A stretch of 64,000 nucleotides of DNA from Dokdonella_A ginsengisoli. Lineage in GTDB: Bacteria; Pseudomonadota; Gammaproteobacteria; Xanthomonadales; Rhodanobacteraceae. Position numbers and translations under genes: made by a program. Shown one piece after another: positions 25,547-37,485 of this stretch; position 1 is the stretch's first letter, and each line of letters opens with the position of its first letter. The stretch spans positions 62,001 through 126,000 of the forward strand of contig NZ_JBHSHD010000017.1 in assembly GCF_042652785.1 (NCBI RefSeq), in the 5' to 3' direction. Under the pieces are notes generated by a model. It was not told the DNA's origin, ran no database searches, and was given only the letters and a program-made list of their open reading frames with translations.

Positions 25547-26858
25547 GGGCCGGGAATCGGGAATGGGGAATGGGGAATCGGCAAAGCATGGCTTTCGCGG
25601 CCGGACCACCATCGCCTGCCTGATGCTTCTGTTCGTCTTCGCATTCGTCGCTGACGCAAGCGCGCAAGCTCCTTCTAACCCTGCCTCTGCCGATTCCCCA
25701 TTCCCCATTCCCGATTCCCCGCCCAGCGTCAGCCTGCTGACCATCGGCCCCGGCCCGATCTTCTTCGAGCGCTTCGGCCACAACGCGATCGTCGTGCGCG
25801 ACGGCGACGGCGAGGCGGTGGCCTACAACTACGGCATCTTCGATTTCGCCGAAGGCGACTTCCTCGCCAACTTCGCGCGCGGACGCATGCGCTACCGCAT
25901 CGCCGCGGACGAGCTGGCCGAGGACATCGCGATGTACCGCGCCGAGCGGCGCGAGATCGTCGAGCAGCGGCTGGACCTGTCGGCCGAGCAGGCGAACGCG
26001 CTGGCGCAGTTCCTGGAATGGAACGCGCACCCCGAGAACGCGCTGTACCGCTACGACTACTTCACCGCGAACTGCTCCACGCGCGTGCGCGACGCGCTCG
26101 ACCGCGCGCTCGGAGGCGCCCTGCGCGCGCAGAGCGAAGGGCGCTCGCGCGGCTACACCTACCGGCTCGACGCGCTGCGGCTGATGGCGCCGCAGCGTGC
26201 GCTGATGCTGCTGATCGATCTCGGCCTGGGGCCGTTCGCGGACCAGCGGCTGGACTACTGGCAGGAAAGCTTCGTGCCGGAAACGCTGCGCCACGTGATC
26301 GGCGAGATGCGCATCGCCGACGCGGCCGGCGCCGAGCGGCCGCTGGTCACGAACGAGCACGTCGTCGCGGCCGGCGAAATCGAGCAGCCACCCGCCCTGC
26401 CGCCGGACCTGCGCTGGCCGCTGTTCCTGATCGGTCTAGCGCTCGGCGCGCTGCTGCTGTGGCTGGCCAGCCGGCGCAGCGCCGCCACGCGCGTGCCGCT
26501 GGCGATCTTCGCCGCCCTCTTCCAGGCGTTGTGCGGCATCGGCGGCCTGGCCCTGCTGTTCCTGTGGTTCGGCAGCGATCACGTCTCCGCCTGGCGCAAC
26601 GAGAACCTGCTGCTGCTCAATCCGCTGTGCCTGCTGCTCGTGCCGGCCTGGATCGGCGCGGCGCGCGCACGCCGTCCCGCGCCACGCTGGGCGCGCATCC
26701 TCGCCTGGCTGATCATGCTCGGCGCCGCCTTCGCCCTGTTCTCGAAGATCCTGCCGTGGTTCGTGCAGGAGAACCTGCACTGGATCTTGTTGTTCCTGCC
26801 GCTGCACTTCGCGCTCGCGCTGGGGCTGGGACGCATACGAACCGCGCGCGCCGGCTGA
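25536..26858 (+). CDS. DUF4105 membrane protein
   Basis: The 440-residue protein has a signal peptide (ACLMLLFVFAFVADASAQ), a periplasmic DUF4105 domain (FFERFGHNAIVVRD, YNYGIFDFAEGDFLANF, YDYFTANCSTRVRDALD with a conserved cysteine), and four or five C-terminal membrane helices from about residue 290. The family resembles NlpC-like Cys/His hydrolase folds, but its activity is not established. The ATG at 25536 overlaps the corC stop; 25563 is a likely alternative start. The signal peptide is bracketed by two arms of a 32-base inverted repeat, which add the sequences SGMGNGES and ADSPFPIPDS to the protein. Confidence 0.83.
   Translation: MRRRGRESGMGNGESAKHGFRGRTTIACLMLLFVFAFVADASAQAPSNPASADSPFPIPDSPPSVSLLTIGPGPIFFERFGHNAIVVRDGDGEAVAYNYGIFDFAEGDFLANFARGRMRYRIAADELAEDIAMYRAERREIVEQRLDLSAEQANALAQFLEWNAHPENALYRYDYFTANCSTRVRDALDRALGGALRAQSEGRSRGYTYRLDALRLMAPQRALMLLIDLGLGPFADQRLDYWQESFVPETLRHVIGEMRIADAAGAERPLVTNEHVVAAGEIEQPPALPPDLRWPLFLIGLALGALLLWLASRRSAATRVPLAIFAALFQALCGIGGLALLFLWFGSDHVSAWRNENLLLLNPLCLLLVPAWIGAARARRPAPRWARILAWLIMLGAAFALFSKILPWFVQENLHWILLFLPLHFALALGLGRIRTARAG
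25552..25719. repeat. 32-base perfect inverted repeat around the DUF4105 signal peptide
   Basis: The arm 25552-25583, built of GGGAATCGGGAAT and TGGGGAAT units, is repeated exactly in inverse orientation at 25688-25719 (ATTCCCCATTCCCGATTCCC type). The 104-base loop encodes most of the DUF4105 signal peptide. Both arms are read through as protein. Short GGGAATCGGGAAT units of this kind are common between genes in Xanthomonadales, from memory; one also occurs at 6944. Confidence 0.85.
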
Positions 26859-27040
26859 CGACCGGCGACAGCCGCTCCGCCGTTTCGCGCGAAACGCGAC
26901 CCGCTGCGCGGACTGCGACGGCGGGCGCTTTCCTGGCTCGACCTCCGCGCTGCCGATCGCGCAGGCTGCAGAACCGATCACGGTTCGCGCGGCCCGCGCC
27001 GGCGTAGCGTAAACGCGAGTGCCGCACGGAGGAGCGAGCG

Positions 27041-28444
27041 ATGATCGCGATCAGGAAGATGTTCAGCGCCACGCTGCTGGCGATCGCATGGATACCACGG
27101 ATTGCCGCGGCCGCGCCCGACTGCGCGGCACTCGACGACCCGATCTATCACCGGGTCAATCCCAGCTCGCAGGCGAATCTGCTCACACCGTGGCAGAGCG
27201 AGGCCGACAGCGCCGCGGCCAACCATGGATTCACCGACGACCGCGGCACGCCCGTCCTCGCCTCGCGCACGCCGGCCTCCGGCCTCGTCGCCGCGCACCG
27301 GCTCTACAACGGCAGCAGCAACGACTTCGTGTGGATTACCAACCCGGCCGAGATCGCCGGCGCGGTGGCCAACTACGGCTATGCGGACAAGGGCACGGAC
27401 TTCTACGTCTCGCCCGAGCCCGCCAGCTGCACCCAACCGGTCCATCGCTTCCTCAAGGGCAACAAGCATCGCCACGCGTTCAGCGACGCGGAGCGAAGTG
27501 CGCTGCTGGCGCAGGGATGGACGGCGGAAGGCGTTTCATTCCATGCCAAACCTGCCGCTGCACCGGTGGACACGACGTTCTCCATCGCAGTCCTGCCCGA
27601 CACGCAGAACGAAGTCTTTCCCGGCGCGCCGGCAGCACGCCACGTCGGGCGCGCCCAGTGGCTGGCCGACAACCGCCAGCTCCTGGACCTGCGCTTCGTG
27701 CTGCACACCGGCGACGTCACCAACTGGGGCGAGCGCGACGAGCCGCAGTACCAGGTCGCCGTCTCCGGCGTGGTGCCGCTGGAGAACGCCGGCATTGCGT
27801 TCGCCTACACGCCCGGCAACCACGACACGCGCGCGGTGTGCGCGGGCGGCAGCGCCTGCCCGGGCGAGAGCGCGATCGTCAACGTGCGCCTGCTGCCGTT
27901 GTTCAACCAGTACTTCGGCGACCGCTTCGCCGTCACCGAGCGCATGGAGCCGGGCAAGCTCGACAACTACTACACGCTGTTCGAGGCCGGCGGCGTGGGC
28001 TGGATGGTGCTGTCGCTGGAGCTGTGGCCGCGCACCGCGGTGGTGGACTGGGCGAAATCGGCGGTCGCCGCGCATCCGGCGCACAACGTCATCGTGGTCA
28101 CCCACATGTATCTCGACGGCGACGGCAGCATTTCCACCAGCAACGGTGGCTACGGCGCCAACAGCCCGCGCTATCTGTACGACAACCTCGTCGGCCAGTA
28201 CCCCAACGTGCGCTTCGTGTTCAGCGGGCACACCGGACAGGCGGCGTCGCGCACCGACACCGGCGTGCACGGCAACCGCATCGCGTCGTTCCTGCAGTCG
28301 TTCCACTCCCCCACCAATCCGGTGCGCATCGTCGAGATCGATACCGCCGCCGACACGGCCGCCAGCTGGATCTACGCGCCGCAGACCGCCACCGAGTACC
28401 CCGAGTACGACGTGCGGGTCACGGATCTGGATTTCGTCCGCTGA
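27041..28444 (+). CDS. Secreted metallophosphoesterase with DUF5648 domain
   Basis: The 467-residue protein has a signal peptide (residues 1-25, ending IAAAA). An N-terminal DUF5648-like region follows, made of three related lobes (HRVNPSSQANLLTPWQSEA, HRLYNGSSNDFVWITNPAE, HRFLKGNKHRHAFSDAE; residues about 35-165). A calcineurin-type phosphoesterase domain has the metal motifs VLPDTQ, HTGDVTN, TPGNHDT, VTHMYLD and FSGHTGQ. All usual metal ligands appear present. It ends at DLDFVR, while an IFxDGFD-like tail appears in another frame downstream (28497-28532). GGAG about ten bases upstream supports the start. The substrate is unknown. Confidence 0.87.
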   Translation: MIAIRKMFSATLLAIAWIPRIAAAAPDCAALDDPIYHRVNPSSQANLLTPWQSEADSAAANHGFTDDRGTPVLASRTPASGLVAAHRLYNGSSNDFVWITNPAEIAGAVANYGYADKGTDFYVSPEPASCTQPVHRFLKGNKHRHAFSDAERSALLAQGWTAEGVSFHAKPAAAPVDTTFSIAVLPDTQNEVFPGAPAARHVGRAQWLADNRQLLDLRFVLHTGDVTNWGERDEPQYQVAVSGVVPLENAGIAFAYTPGNHDTRAVCAGGSACPGESAIVNVRLLPLFNQYFGDRFAVTERMEPGKLDNYYTLFEAGGVGWMVLSLELWPRTAVVDWAKSAVAAHPAHNVIVVTHMYLDGDGSISTSNGGYGANSPRYLYDNLVGQYPNVRFVFSGHTGQAASRTDTGVHGNRIASFLQSFHSPTNPVRIVEIDTAADTAASWIYAPQTATEYPEYDVRVTDLDFVR

Positions 28445-28598
28445 CGCACAGCCGGGCGGCCGACCTGGCGCCCGTCCGCGCCTCCGACGGCTGCCCGACC
28501 GCCTCTGCGCCGACGGCTTCGACGGCAGCTGAACGCCGCAGCCGGCGGGCCGCCGACGCGGATTGCCGTTGTCATGTCCGAAGCGGCATCATCCGCCC

Positions 28599-29618
28599 AT
28601 GGGCTTCTACGCGACGAATCTCCCGACCGATCCGACCTGCAAGGATCCGATGGTCGTCAACTGCGTCGCCTACTCGGCCGACGGCCGCAAGCTGCGCGAC
28701 ATCACGATCGAGGAGATCAGCGACATCCTCGAGACGCCGGACCAGTGGGTCTGGGTCGGCCTGCGCGAGCCGACCGAGGAGCTGCTGGAGAAGCTGCAGC
28801 AGGAATTCGGCCTGCACGAGCTCGCCGTCGAAGACGCGCACGCCGCCCACCAGCGCGCGAAGATCGAGGTCTACGGCGATTCGCTGTTCATCGTCACGCA
28901 TACCGCGCAGACGGTGAACGGCAAGATCGCCTTCGGCGAGACGCACATCTTCCTCGGCCGGCGTTACATCGTGACCGTGCGCCACGGCGCCTCGCTGTCC
29001 TACGCGACGGCGCGGCGCGGCTGCGAGCAGAGCCCCGACCTGATGGCGCTGGGGCCGAGCTATTCGGTCTACGCGGTGCTCGACTTCATCGTCGACAACT
29101 TCTTCCCGATCGTGCGCGAGTTCCGCGAGGAGCTGCAGGAGCTGGAGGAGGAAGTCTTCCAGGACACCTTCAAGCGCGAGACGATCCGCCGCCTGTACGA
29201 GCTGAAGAAGGAACTGGTCACCCTGCGCCTGGCGATCGCGCCGATCCAGGACATCCTGAACCAGCTGGTGCGCCAGTATCCGGGGCTGATCCGCGACGAG
29301 GTGCGGCCGTATTTCCGCGACGTCTACGACCACGCCGCGCGCATCAACGAATCCACCGACACGATGCGCGAGATGCTGACGGCCGCGCTGAGCGTGAACC
29401 TGTCGCTGGTCACCGTGGCGCAGGGCGAAGTGGTCAAGCGCCTCGCCGGCTGGGCCGCGCTGCTCGCCGCGCCGACCCTGCTGGCGAGCTGGTACGGCAT
29501 GAACTTCCACCACATGCCCGAACTCGACCAGCCCTGGGCCTATCCGGCGATGATCGGCGTCACCGCCGGCATCTGCGCCACCTTGTACTGGGTGCTCAAG
29601 CGCGCGAAGTGGCTGTAG
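28599..29618 (+). CDS. corA: CorA-type magnesium/cobalt channel
   Basis: The 339-residue inner-membrane channel has the large N-terminal cytoplasmic alpha/beta domain, the long pore-lining helix, and two C-terminal membrane helices with the selectivity motif GMN in SWYGMNFHHMPEL followed by PWAYPAMIGVTAGICATLYW and a basic tail (KRAKWL). The loop after GMN lacks the common MPE-L-W pattern in detail but is near it. CorA forms pentamers that admit Mg2+ and Co2+. It is a single gene, 154 bases after the phosphoesterase. A longer in-frame start at 28563 is possible, but homology begins at MGFYATN. Confidence 0.93.
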   Translation: MGFYATNLPTDPTCKDPMVVNCVAYSADGRKLRDITIEEISDILETPDQWVWVGLREPTEELLEKLQQEFGLHELAVEDAHAAHQRAKIEVYGDSLFIVTHTAQTVNGKIAFGETHIFLGRRYIVTVRHGASLSYATARRGCEQSPDLMALGPSYSVYAVLDFIVDNFFPIVREFREELQELEEEVFQDTFKRETIRRLYELKKELVTLRLAIAPIQDILNQLVRQYPGLIRDEVRPYFRDVYDHAARINESTDTMREMLTAALSVNLSLVTVAQGEVVKRLAGWAALLAAPTLLASWYGMNFHHMPELDQPWAYPAMIGVTAGICATLYWVLKRAKWL

Positions 29619-29657
29619 CGGCCGCGCCCGCGCATTGCCCATTCGAAGCCTCGAAAC

Positions 29658-31031
29658 CTATTCCATGCCGCTGACGAAGATGGCATCGGCGGTCAGGCGC
29701 GCCACGCCGATGTAGGAGATCTCGGTCGTGATCGAGCTGATGCCGGCGAGCAGCGGGCGTCCGTCCTGCAGGGCCAGCGCGGTGACGGTGTCGGTCCAGG
29801 TCGGGCCGCTCGCGGCGAACGAACCTGTGCTGAGGCCGCCGACGCCGAAGCGCGGATCGACGGTACCGTCTTCACGCCAGCGCACCACGCCGAACAGGTT
29901 GTAGCCGTAGGTGCCGGCGGCCACGACCTTGCCGTCGGACTGGACCGCCACCGCGCTGGCGCGGTCGAGGTCCGGGCCGCCGTAGCGCACCGCGCCGGTG
30001 CCGCCGAACGAGGTGTCGAAGCCGCCGTCGGAGGCGCGCAGGCGCGCGACGTAGATGTCCGAATTGTCGAAGTCGCCGGCGCTGCCGGCCACCACGATGC
30101 GCTGCCGGCGGTCGATCGTCACCGCGCTCAGCGCGGCGAGCAGGTCCGGACTGAACAGGATGCGCCCGCTGCTGCCGAAGCTGCCGTCGAGGCTGCCGTC
30201 GGCGTTCAGGCGCACGGCGCCTCCGTGGTACGCCGCCGGTGCTTCGACCATGCCGACCGCGACGATCCTGCCGTCGGCCTGCACGGCCACGGCGAGGGCC
30301 TGGTCGCGGTTGCTGCCGCCCTGGTCGAACGCCGCCAGCTGCACGCCCGGCCGCGCGCCGCCGGGATTGAACGTGGTGTCGAGGGTCAGGTCCGGATTCA
30401 GCCGCGCGATCGCGAAATCCTCGTTGCCGGCATTGGAGGCGCGGTTCGCCACGCCGGCCACGATGATCTTGCCGTTCGGCAGCACGGCCGCGCAGAGGAT
30501 GCGCGAGCTGGGCTCGGCCGGGTGCGCCGACAGCGGGATCGAACGCACCGGCGCGCCGCCGGGCCAGCGTTCGAGCTGGCCGTCGCGTGAGACGCGCGCA
30601 CCCATGCCGGCCGCGGTGGCGTACTCGTTGTCGCCGAAGACGAGCAGGCGGCTGTCCGGCTGCAGCGCGAAGGCGAAGCTCGAGCCGCGCGGGAATCCGG
30701 CGAACTCGTTGAAGACGAAGGCGCCGGTGGCGCTGGGTCCGTAGCCGAAATCCGGCGTGCCGTCCGGCAGCAGGCGCGCGGCGCAGGGATAGCTGTCTTC
30801 GCCGGCCTTGCAGGCGCCGCCGATCAGCAACCGGCCGTCCGGCTGCACCAGCAGCGCCGGGTTGGTGAAGATGCTGGCGGGCGCGTGCGTGACCTGCAGG
30901 CGGCCGTCGCCGTTGAAGGCGGGATCGAGGAATCCGTCGATGTTGGTGAGCGGATCTTGCGCGAAGGCGGAAGAAGCGCTCGCGGCTGCCGCGAGGACGC
31001 AAAGCAGGCGCAGCCGGTGCGGACGGGACAT
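29658..31031 (-). CDS. Secreted delta-60 repeat protein
   Basis: The 457-residue protein has a signal peptide (LRLLCVLAAAASASSAFAQ). It then has repeated delta-60/beta-propeller-like units, recognisable as LDTTFNPGG, LDGSFGSSG, FDTSFGGTG and VDPRFGVGG, each followed by VAVQADGRIVAVG-type strands. Such repeats are thought to form a propeller on the outside of the cell. It ends ADAIFVSGME, a variant of the shared C-terminal motif, with no anchor after it. The start at 31031 gives a normal signal peptide; a frame extension to 31106 does not. It converges with corA, 39 bases apart. Confidence 0.85.
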   Translation of the reverse strand: MSRPHRLRLLCVLAAAASASSAFAQDPLTNIDGFLDPAFNGDGRLQVTHAPASIFTNPALLVQPDGRLLIGGACKAGEDSYPCAARLLPDGTPDFGYGPSATGAFVFNEFAGFPRGSSFAFALQPDSRLLVFGDNEYATAAGMGARVSRDGQLERWPGGAPVRSIPLSAHPAEPSSRILCAAVLPNGKIIVAGVANRASNAGNEDFAIARLNPDLTLDTTFNPGGARPGVQLAAFDQGGSNRDQALAVAVQADGRIVAVGMVEAPAAYHGGAVRLNADGSLDGSFGSSGRILFSPDLLAALSAVTIDRRQRIVVAGSAGDFDNSDIYVARLRASDGGFDTSFGGTGAVRYGGPDLDRASAVAVQSDGKVVAAGTYGYNLFGVVRWREDGTVDPRFGVGGLSTGSFAASGPTWTDTVTALALQDGRPLLAGISSITTEISYIGVARLTADAIFVSGME

Positions 31032-31277
31032 CACGGTTTCCCCTGAAACCTCGATCGCTCGAGAGTGCGCTGGCGAAGGACGGAGGAAACCCGGGCGCTG
31101 CGCCATGCCGGCGAAAGCCCCGCTCGCCGCGACCCGGCGGCAGGCCGAGGCGCGGCGGCGGCCGGGACCGGAAGCGGTGCATCCCGGCCTGTTCCCCCTG
31201 GCCGCGCAGGCTCGCGCCCGGATCGGGCGCTGTCAAGCGGGGCGTCCGCGCCGGGGCGCGCGGACGCCCGCCTCGCC

Positions 31278-31612
31278 TCACGGAGGCGGATCGAAGCCGT
31301 CGGCGAAGATCGTGTCGTCGCCGAGGATCTCCAGCGTGACGCCGTCGAACCAGGCATGGGTCGTGCGTGGTTCGGCGGACGCGCCCCCTTCCACCGCGAC
31401 CAGGATCACGGCGATCGAGCTGGAATCCCGGCTCGCCACGCCGGCGAAGACCGGCGTGCACAGGTGCACGTCGGCGTCGAAGTACGAGTTGAGCACCAGC
31501 GGCTGCACGGCCTGGCGTTCGTACGCGCCCAGATCGGCGGTGCCCATGCGGTTTGCGCCACAGCACCGAGCGCTGCAGGCGGAAATCGCAGTCGACGTCG
31601 AGCGATGCGCGG
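31278..31612 (-). pseudogene. Frameshifted remnant of a secreted choice-of-anchor protein
   Basis: Two adjoining frames together encode the end of a choice-of-anchor Q protein. One reads LDVDCDFRLQRSVLWRK from just after the kinase stop; the other reads MGTADLGAYERQAVQPLVL, then SSIAVILVAVEGG, AWFDGVTL and the tail DTIFADGFDPPP. Removing one A from the AAA at about 31560 restores a single frame. No upstream helix region, start codon or signal peptide remains. It is therefore a truncated, frameshifted remnant downstream of the kinase gene. The last 89 codons could in theory be translated from the internal ATG. Confidence 0.7.
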
Positions 31613-34354
<2,742 letters not shown>

Positions 34355-34381
34355 TCCTGCGCACAACGCCGCGAAGCGCCC

Positions 34382-34933
34382 TCACGTGCCATCGCCGAGC
34401 TCGCTCTTGAGGAAGGCGCGCGCGAAGCGCCAGTCGCGAGCGACCGTGCGCCGGGCCACGCCGAGCACCTCGGCGGCGCGATCCTGGTCGAGTCCGGCGA
34501 AGCAGATCAGCTCGACCACGCGCGCCGCGCGCACGTCGAGCGCCTCGAGCCGCTGCAGCGCCTCGTCCAGTTCCAGCGTCTGCTCGGCGCTTTCCAGCGC
34601 CAGGCGCCAGTCGCTGCCGGTCAGCGTGGTGCGCACCCAGTCGCCGCCGGCGCGCTGGCGCAGGCGGTCGCGCGCGCGGTCGGCGAGCAGATGGCGCATC
34701 GCGCGCGCGGCGTAGGCGAAGAACTGCTCCGGATGCGCGAACGCCAGATCGCGCCCCGAGCTGAGGCGCAGGTAGAGCTCGTGGACGACCGCCGTGGTGT
34801 CGAGCGTATGGCGGTCGCGGCCGGCCAGCCTTCGCCCGGCCATCGCCTTCAGGCGGTCGTAGACCTGCCCGAACAACGCGCCGGTCTCGAACGCCGCGCC
34901 CGCTTCATCGTCTGGATGCACCGCACCCACCAT
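34382..34933 (-). CDS. ECF sigma factor (kinase-associated, Sig-70_X6 type)
   Basis: The 183-residue protein is an ECF-type sigma factor of the group often annotated as TIGR02999/Sig-70_X6. Region 2 reads AGRDRHTLDTTAVVHELYLR and AYAARAMRHLLADRARDRLR. Region 4 contains ALDVRAARVVELICFAGLDQ and the recognition helix AAEVLGVARRTVARDWRFAR. There is no anti-sigma gene nearby; the next gene is a transmembrane Ser/Thr kinase 27 bases away, so phosphorylation may replace anti-sigma control. The start at 34933 is the first good ATG next to conserved sequence; an open frame reaches 35023. The promoter motif it recognises cannot be told from the sequence. Confidence 0.88.
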   Translation of the reverse strand: MVGAVHPDDEAGAAFETGALFGQVYDRLKAMAGRRLAGRDRHTLDTTAVVHELYLRLSSGRDLAFAHPEQFFAYAARAMRHLLADRARDRLRQRAGGDWVRTTLTGSDWRLALESAEQTLELDEALQRLEALDVRAARVVELICFAGLDQDRAAEVLGVARRTVARDWRFARAFLKSELGDGT

Positions 34934-35022
34934 CCGCTCCCCGTCGTCGCAGTCTAGCGCAGCGCCGCCCATGGCAGGCGGCGCGGCCGCCGCGCGAAAA
35001 AAAGACCGGCCGGTGGCGATCA

Positions 35023-35038
35023 TTCGACCAAAGTCGAA
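35023..35038. promoter_or_regulatory. Palindrome upstream of cstA
   Basis: TTCGACCAAAGTCGAA is a perfect 6-4-6 inverted repeat in the 189-base divergent gap between the ECF sigma gene and cstA, about 85 bases before the cstA ATG. It is operator-like. I do not recognise the cognate regulator. Confidence 0.35.
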
Positions 35039-35122
35039 CGCCCGCTAGGCGCTTCGCGCATTGACCGCTCCGGCGCGAAGGCACACGCTTTCGGGCATCG
35101 TTCATCGCGCAGGAACCTCTCC

Positions 35123-37207
35123 ATGAACACAGCCGCCGCCGGTTCCTCGAGCCCCCTCTCCAAGCTCGCCTGGGCGGCACTCGCCGTAGTCGGCGCGTTC
35201 TGCCTCGGCACGATCGCGCTGCATCGCGGCGAGACGATCAACGCGGTCTGGCTGGTCGCCGCGTCGACCTCGATCTTCTTCATCGGCTACCGCTTCTACA
35301 GCCGCTACATCGCCGACAAGGCACTCGGGCTCGACGGCACGCGCGCGACGCCGGCGGTGCGCCGCAACGACGGCCTGGACTACGTGCCGACCGACAAGTG
35401 GGTCGTGTTCGGCCACCACTTCGCCGCGATCGCCGGCGCCGGCCCGCTGGTCGGCCCGGTGCTGGCCGCGCAGATGGGCTACCTGCCCGGCACTTTGTGG
35501 ATCCTGTTCGGCGTGATCCTCGCCGGCGCGGTGCAGGACTTCATGATCCTGTTCCTGTCGGTGCGTCGCGACGGCCGCTCGCTCGGCGAGATGGTGCGCG
35601 CCGAACTGGGACCGACCGCCGGCGTGATCGCGATGATCGGCGTGCTGATGATCATGTTCATCATCCTCGCCGTGCTCGCCCTGGTGGTGGTCAAGGCGCT
35701 GGCGGAAAGCCCGTGGGGCACCTTCACCGTGGCGATGACGATGCCGATCGCGGTGTTCATGGGCGTGTACCTGCGCTACCTGCGCCCGGGCCGCGTGATG
35801 GAGGTGTCGATCATCGGCCTGGTCCTGCTGCTGCTCTCGATCTGGCTCGGCGGCGTGGTCGCGCACGATCCGCAGTGGGCGGCGATGTTCCACTTCAACG
35901 GCCGCCAGCTGGCCTGGATGCTGATCGGCTACGGCTTCGTCGCCTCGGTGCTGCCGGTGTGGCTGCTGCTGGCGCCGCGCGACTACCTTTCCACCTTCCT
36001 GAAGATCGGCACCGTCGTGCTGCTCGCGCTCGGCATCCTGATCGCCGCGCCGGAACTGCGCATGCCGGCGATCACGAAGTTCATCGACGGCAGCGGCCCG
36101 GTGTTCGCCGGCAACCTGTTCCCGTTCCTGTTCATCACGATCGCCTGCGGCGCGGTGTCCGGCTGGCATTCGCTGATCTCCTCCGGCACCACGCCCAAGC
36201 TGCTGGCGAACGAGAAGGAAGCGCGCCTGGTCGGCTACGGCTCGATGCTGATGGAAGCCTTCGTCGCGATCATGGCGCTGATCGCTGCCTGCGTGCTCGA
36301 CCCCGGCATCTACTTCGCGATGAACTCGCCCGGCGCGCTGATCGGCACCACGGTCGAGTCGGCCGCGCAGGCGATCAGCTCCTGGGGCTTCGTCATCACG
36401 CCGGACGTGCTGGCGCAGACCGCCAAGGACATCGGCGAGAACTCGATCCTGTCGCGCGCCGGCGGCGCGCCGACGCTCGCCGTCGGCATGGCGCACATCA
36501 TCCACCAGGTCATCGCCGGCGAAGGCATGATGGCGTTCTGGTACCACTACGCGATCCTGTTCGAGGCGCTGTTCATCCTCACCACCGTCGACGCCGGCAC
36601 GCGCGTCGGCCGCTTCATGATCCAGGAACTGGCCGGCCTGGCCGTGCCGGCGCTGAAGAAGACCGAATCGTGGGCCGCCAACCTGATCGCCACCGCGCTG
36701 TGCGTCGGCTGCTGGGGCTACTTCCTCTACCAGGGCGTGGTCGATCCGCTCGGCGGCATCAACACGCTGTGGCCGCTGTTCGGCATCGCCAACCAGATGC
36801 TCGCGGCGATCGCGCTGACCCTGGCCTGCGTCTGCCTGATCAAGATGAAGCGCGACAAGTACCTGTGGATTCCGCTGCTGCCGACCGTGTGGCTGGTGAT
36901 CTGCACGCTGACCGCGGGCTGGCAGAAGGTGTTCTCCAGCGACGTCAAGGTCAGCTTCCTCGCCCACGCGCAGAAGTATTCCGCCGCGCTCGACGCCGGT
37001 CAGGTGCTGGCACCGGCGAAGTCGATCGACGACATGCGCCGCATCCTGACCAACGATTACGTCGATGCCACGCTGGCGGTGATCTTCATGCTGCTGGTGG
37101 TGGCGATGGTCGTGTTCGGCCTGCGCGCGGCATTCGCAGCTCGCCGCAATCCGGTGCCGACCGCGCACGAGACGCCGTACGTCGCGCTGGCCGGAGCGGC
37201 GCCGTGA
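35123..37207 (+). CDS. cstA: Carbon starvation protein A, pyruvate/peptide transporter family
   Basis: The 694-residue inner-membrane protein has about 16-18 hydrophobic helices and the CstA signatures DKWVVFGHHFAAIAGAGPLV, GPVLAAQMGYLPGTLWILFG and the C-terminal LWPLFGIANQMLAAIALTLA. CstA and its paralogue BtsT import pyruvate, and CstA was first linked to peptide use in carbon starvation. The last codons overlap the start of a small YbdD-like gene (GTGA), the usual partner. A perfect palindrome lies in the promoter region. The protein is full length for the family. Confidence 0.95.
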   Translation: MNTAAAGSSSPLSKLAWAALAVVGAFCLGTIALHRGETINAVWLVAASTSIFFIGYRFYSRYIADKALGLDGTRATPAVRRNDGLDYVPTDKWVVFGHHFAAIAGAGPLVGPVLAAQMGYLPGTLWILFGVILAGAVQDFMILFLSVRRDGRSLGEMVRAELGPTAGVIAMIGVLMIMFIILAVLALVVVKALAESPWGTFTVAMTMPIAVFMGVYLRYLRPGRVMEVSIIGLVLLLLSIWLGGVVAHDPQWAAMFHFNGRQLAWMLIGYGFVASVLPVWLLLAPRDYLSTFLKIGTVVLLALGILIAAPELRMPAITKFIDGSGPVFAGNLFPFLFITIACGAVSGWHSLISSGTTPKLLANEKEARLVGYGSMLMEAFVAIMALIAACVLDPGIYFAMNSPGALIGTTVESAAQAISSWGFVITPDVLAQTAKDIGENSILSRAGGAPTLAVGMAHIIHQVIAGEGMMAFWYHYAILFEALFILTTVDAGTRVGRFMIQELAGLAVPALKKTESWAANLIATALCVGCWGYFLYQGVVDPLGGINTLWPLFGIANQMLAAIALTLACVCLIKMKRDKYLWIPLLPTVWLVICTLTAGWQKVFSSDVKVSFLAHAQKYSAALDAGQVLAPAKSIDDMRRILTNDYVDATLAVIFMLLVVAMVVFGLRAAFAARRNPVPTAHETPYVALAGAAP

Positions 37208-37401
37208 GTACGGCGCTGCTACAGCGGTGCTGGCGCCTTTGCGTGCGCATCGCGCGCCAGATCATCGGCGTGCCGGACTACGAGGTCTACGTCGCGCACC
37301 TGCGCGCGCACCATCCCGAGCGCTCGATTCCGAGCTACGCCGAGTTCTTCAACGAACGGCAGCTGGCGCGCTACAAGGGCGGCGGCGGGCGCTGCTGCTA
37401 G
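37204..37401 (+). CDS. YbdD/YjiX family small protein
   Basis: The 65-residue protein matches the YbdD/YjiX (DUF466) family, which almost always follows cstA or btsT. It shows ARQIIGVPDYEVYVAHLRAH, HPERSIPSYAEFFNERQLAR and the C-terminal YKGGGGRCC. The GTG start overlaps the cstA stop codon, so it is translationally coupled. The role is unproven; a function supporting the transporter is likely from the constant linkage. Confidence 0.9.
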   Translation: MSTALLQRCWRLCVRIARQIIGVPDYEVYVAHLRAHHPERSIPSYAEFFNERQLARYKGGGGRCC

Positions 37402-37485
37402 GCGCGACGTTCGTCGATCGCGAAGCGGCGAGCGGCCGGCGAGCCGGTCGGCAGCGAGCCGGGAATCCGGCGCGAAAGGCACCGC

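Noticed and set aside
34995..35012. T-rich run beside ACCGGCCGGT on the minus strand as an intrinsic terminator
   Set aside because: The palindrome has no loop and lies upstream of the sigma gene rather than after any minus-strand gene.
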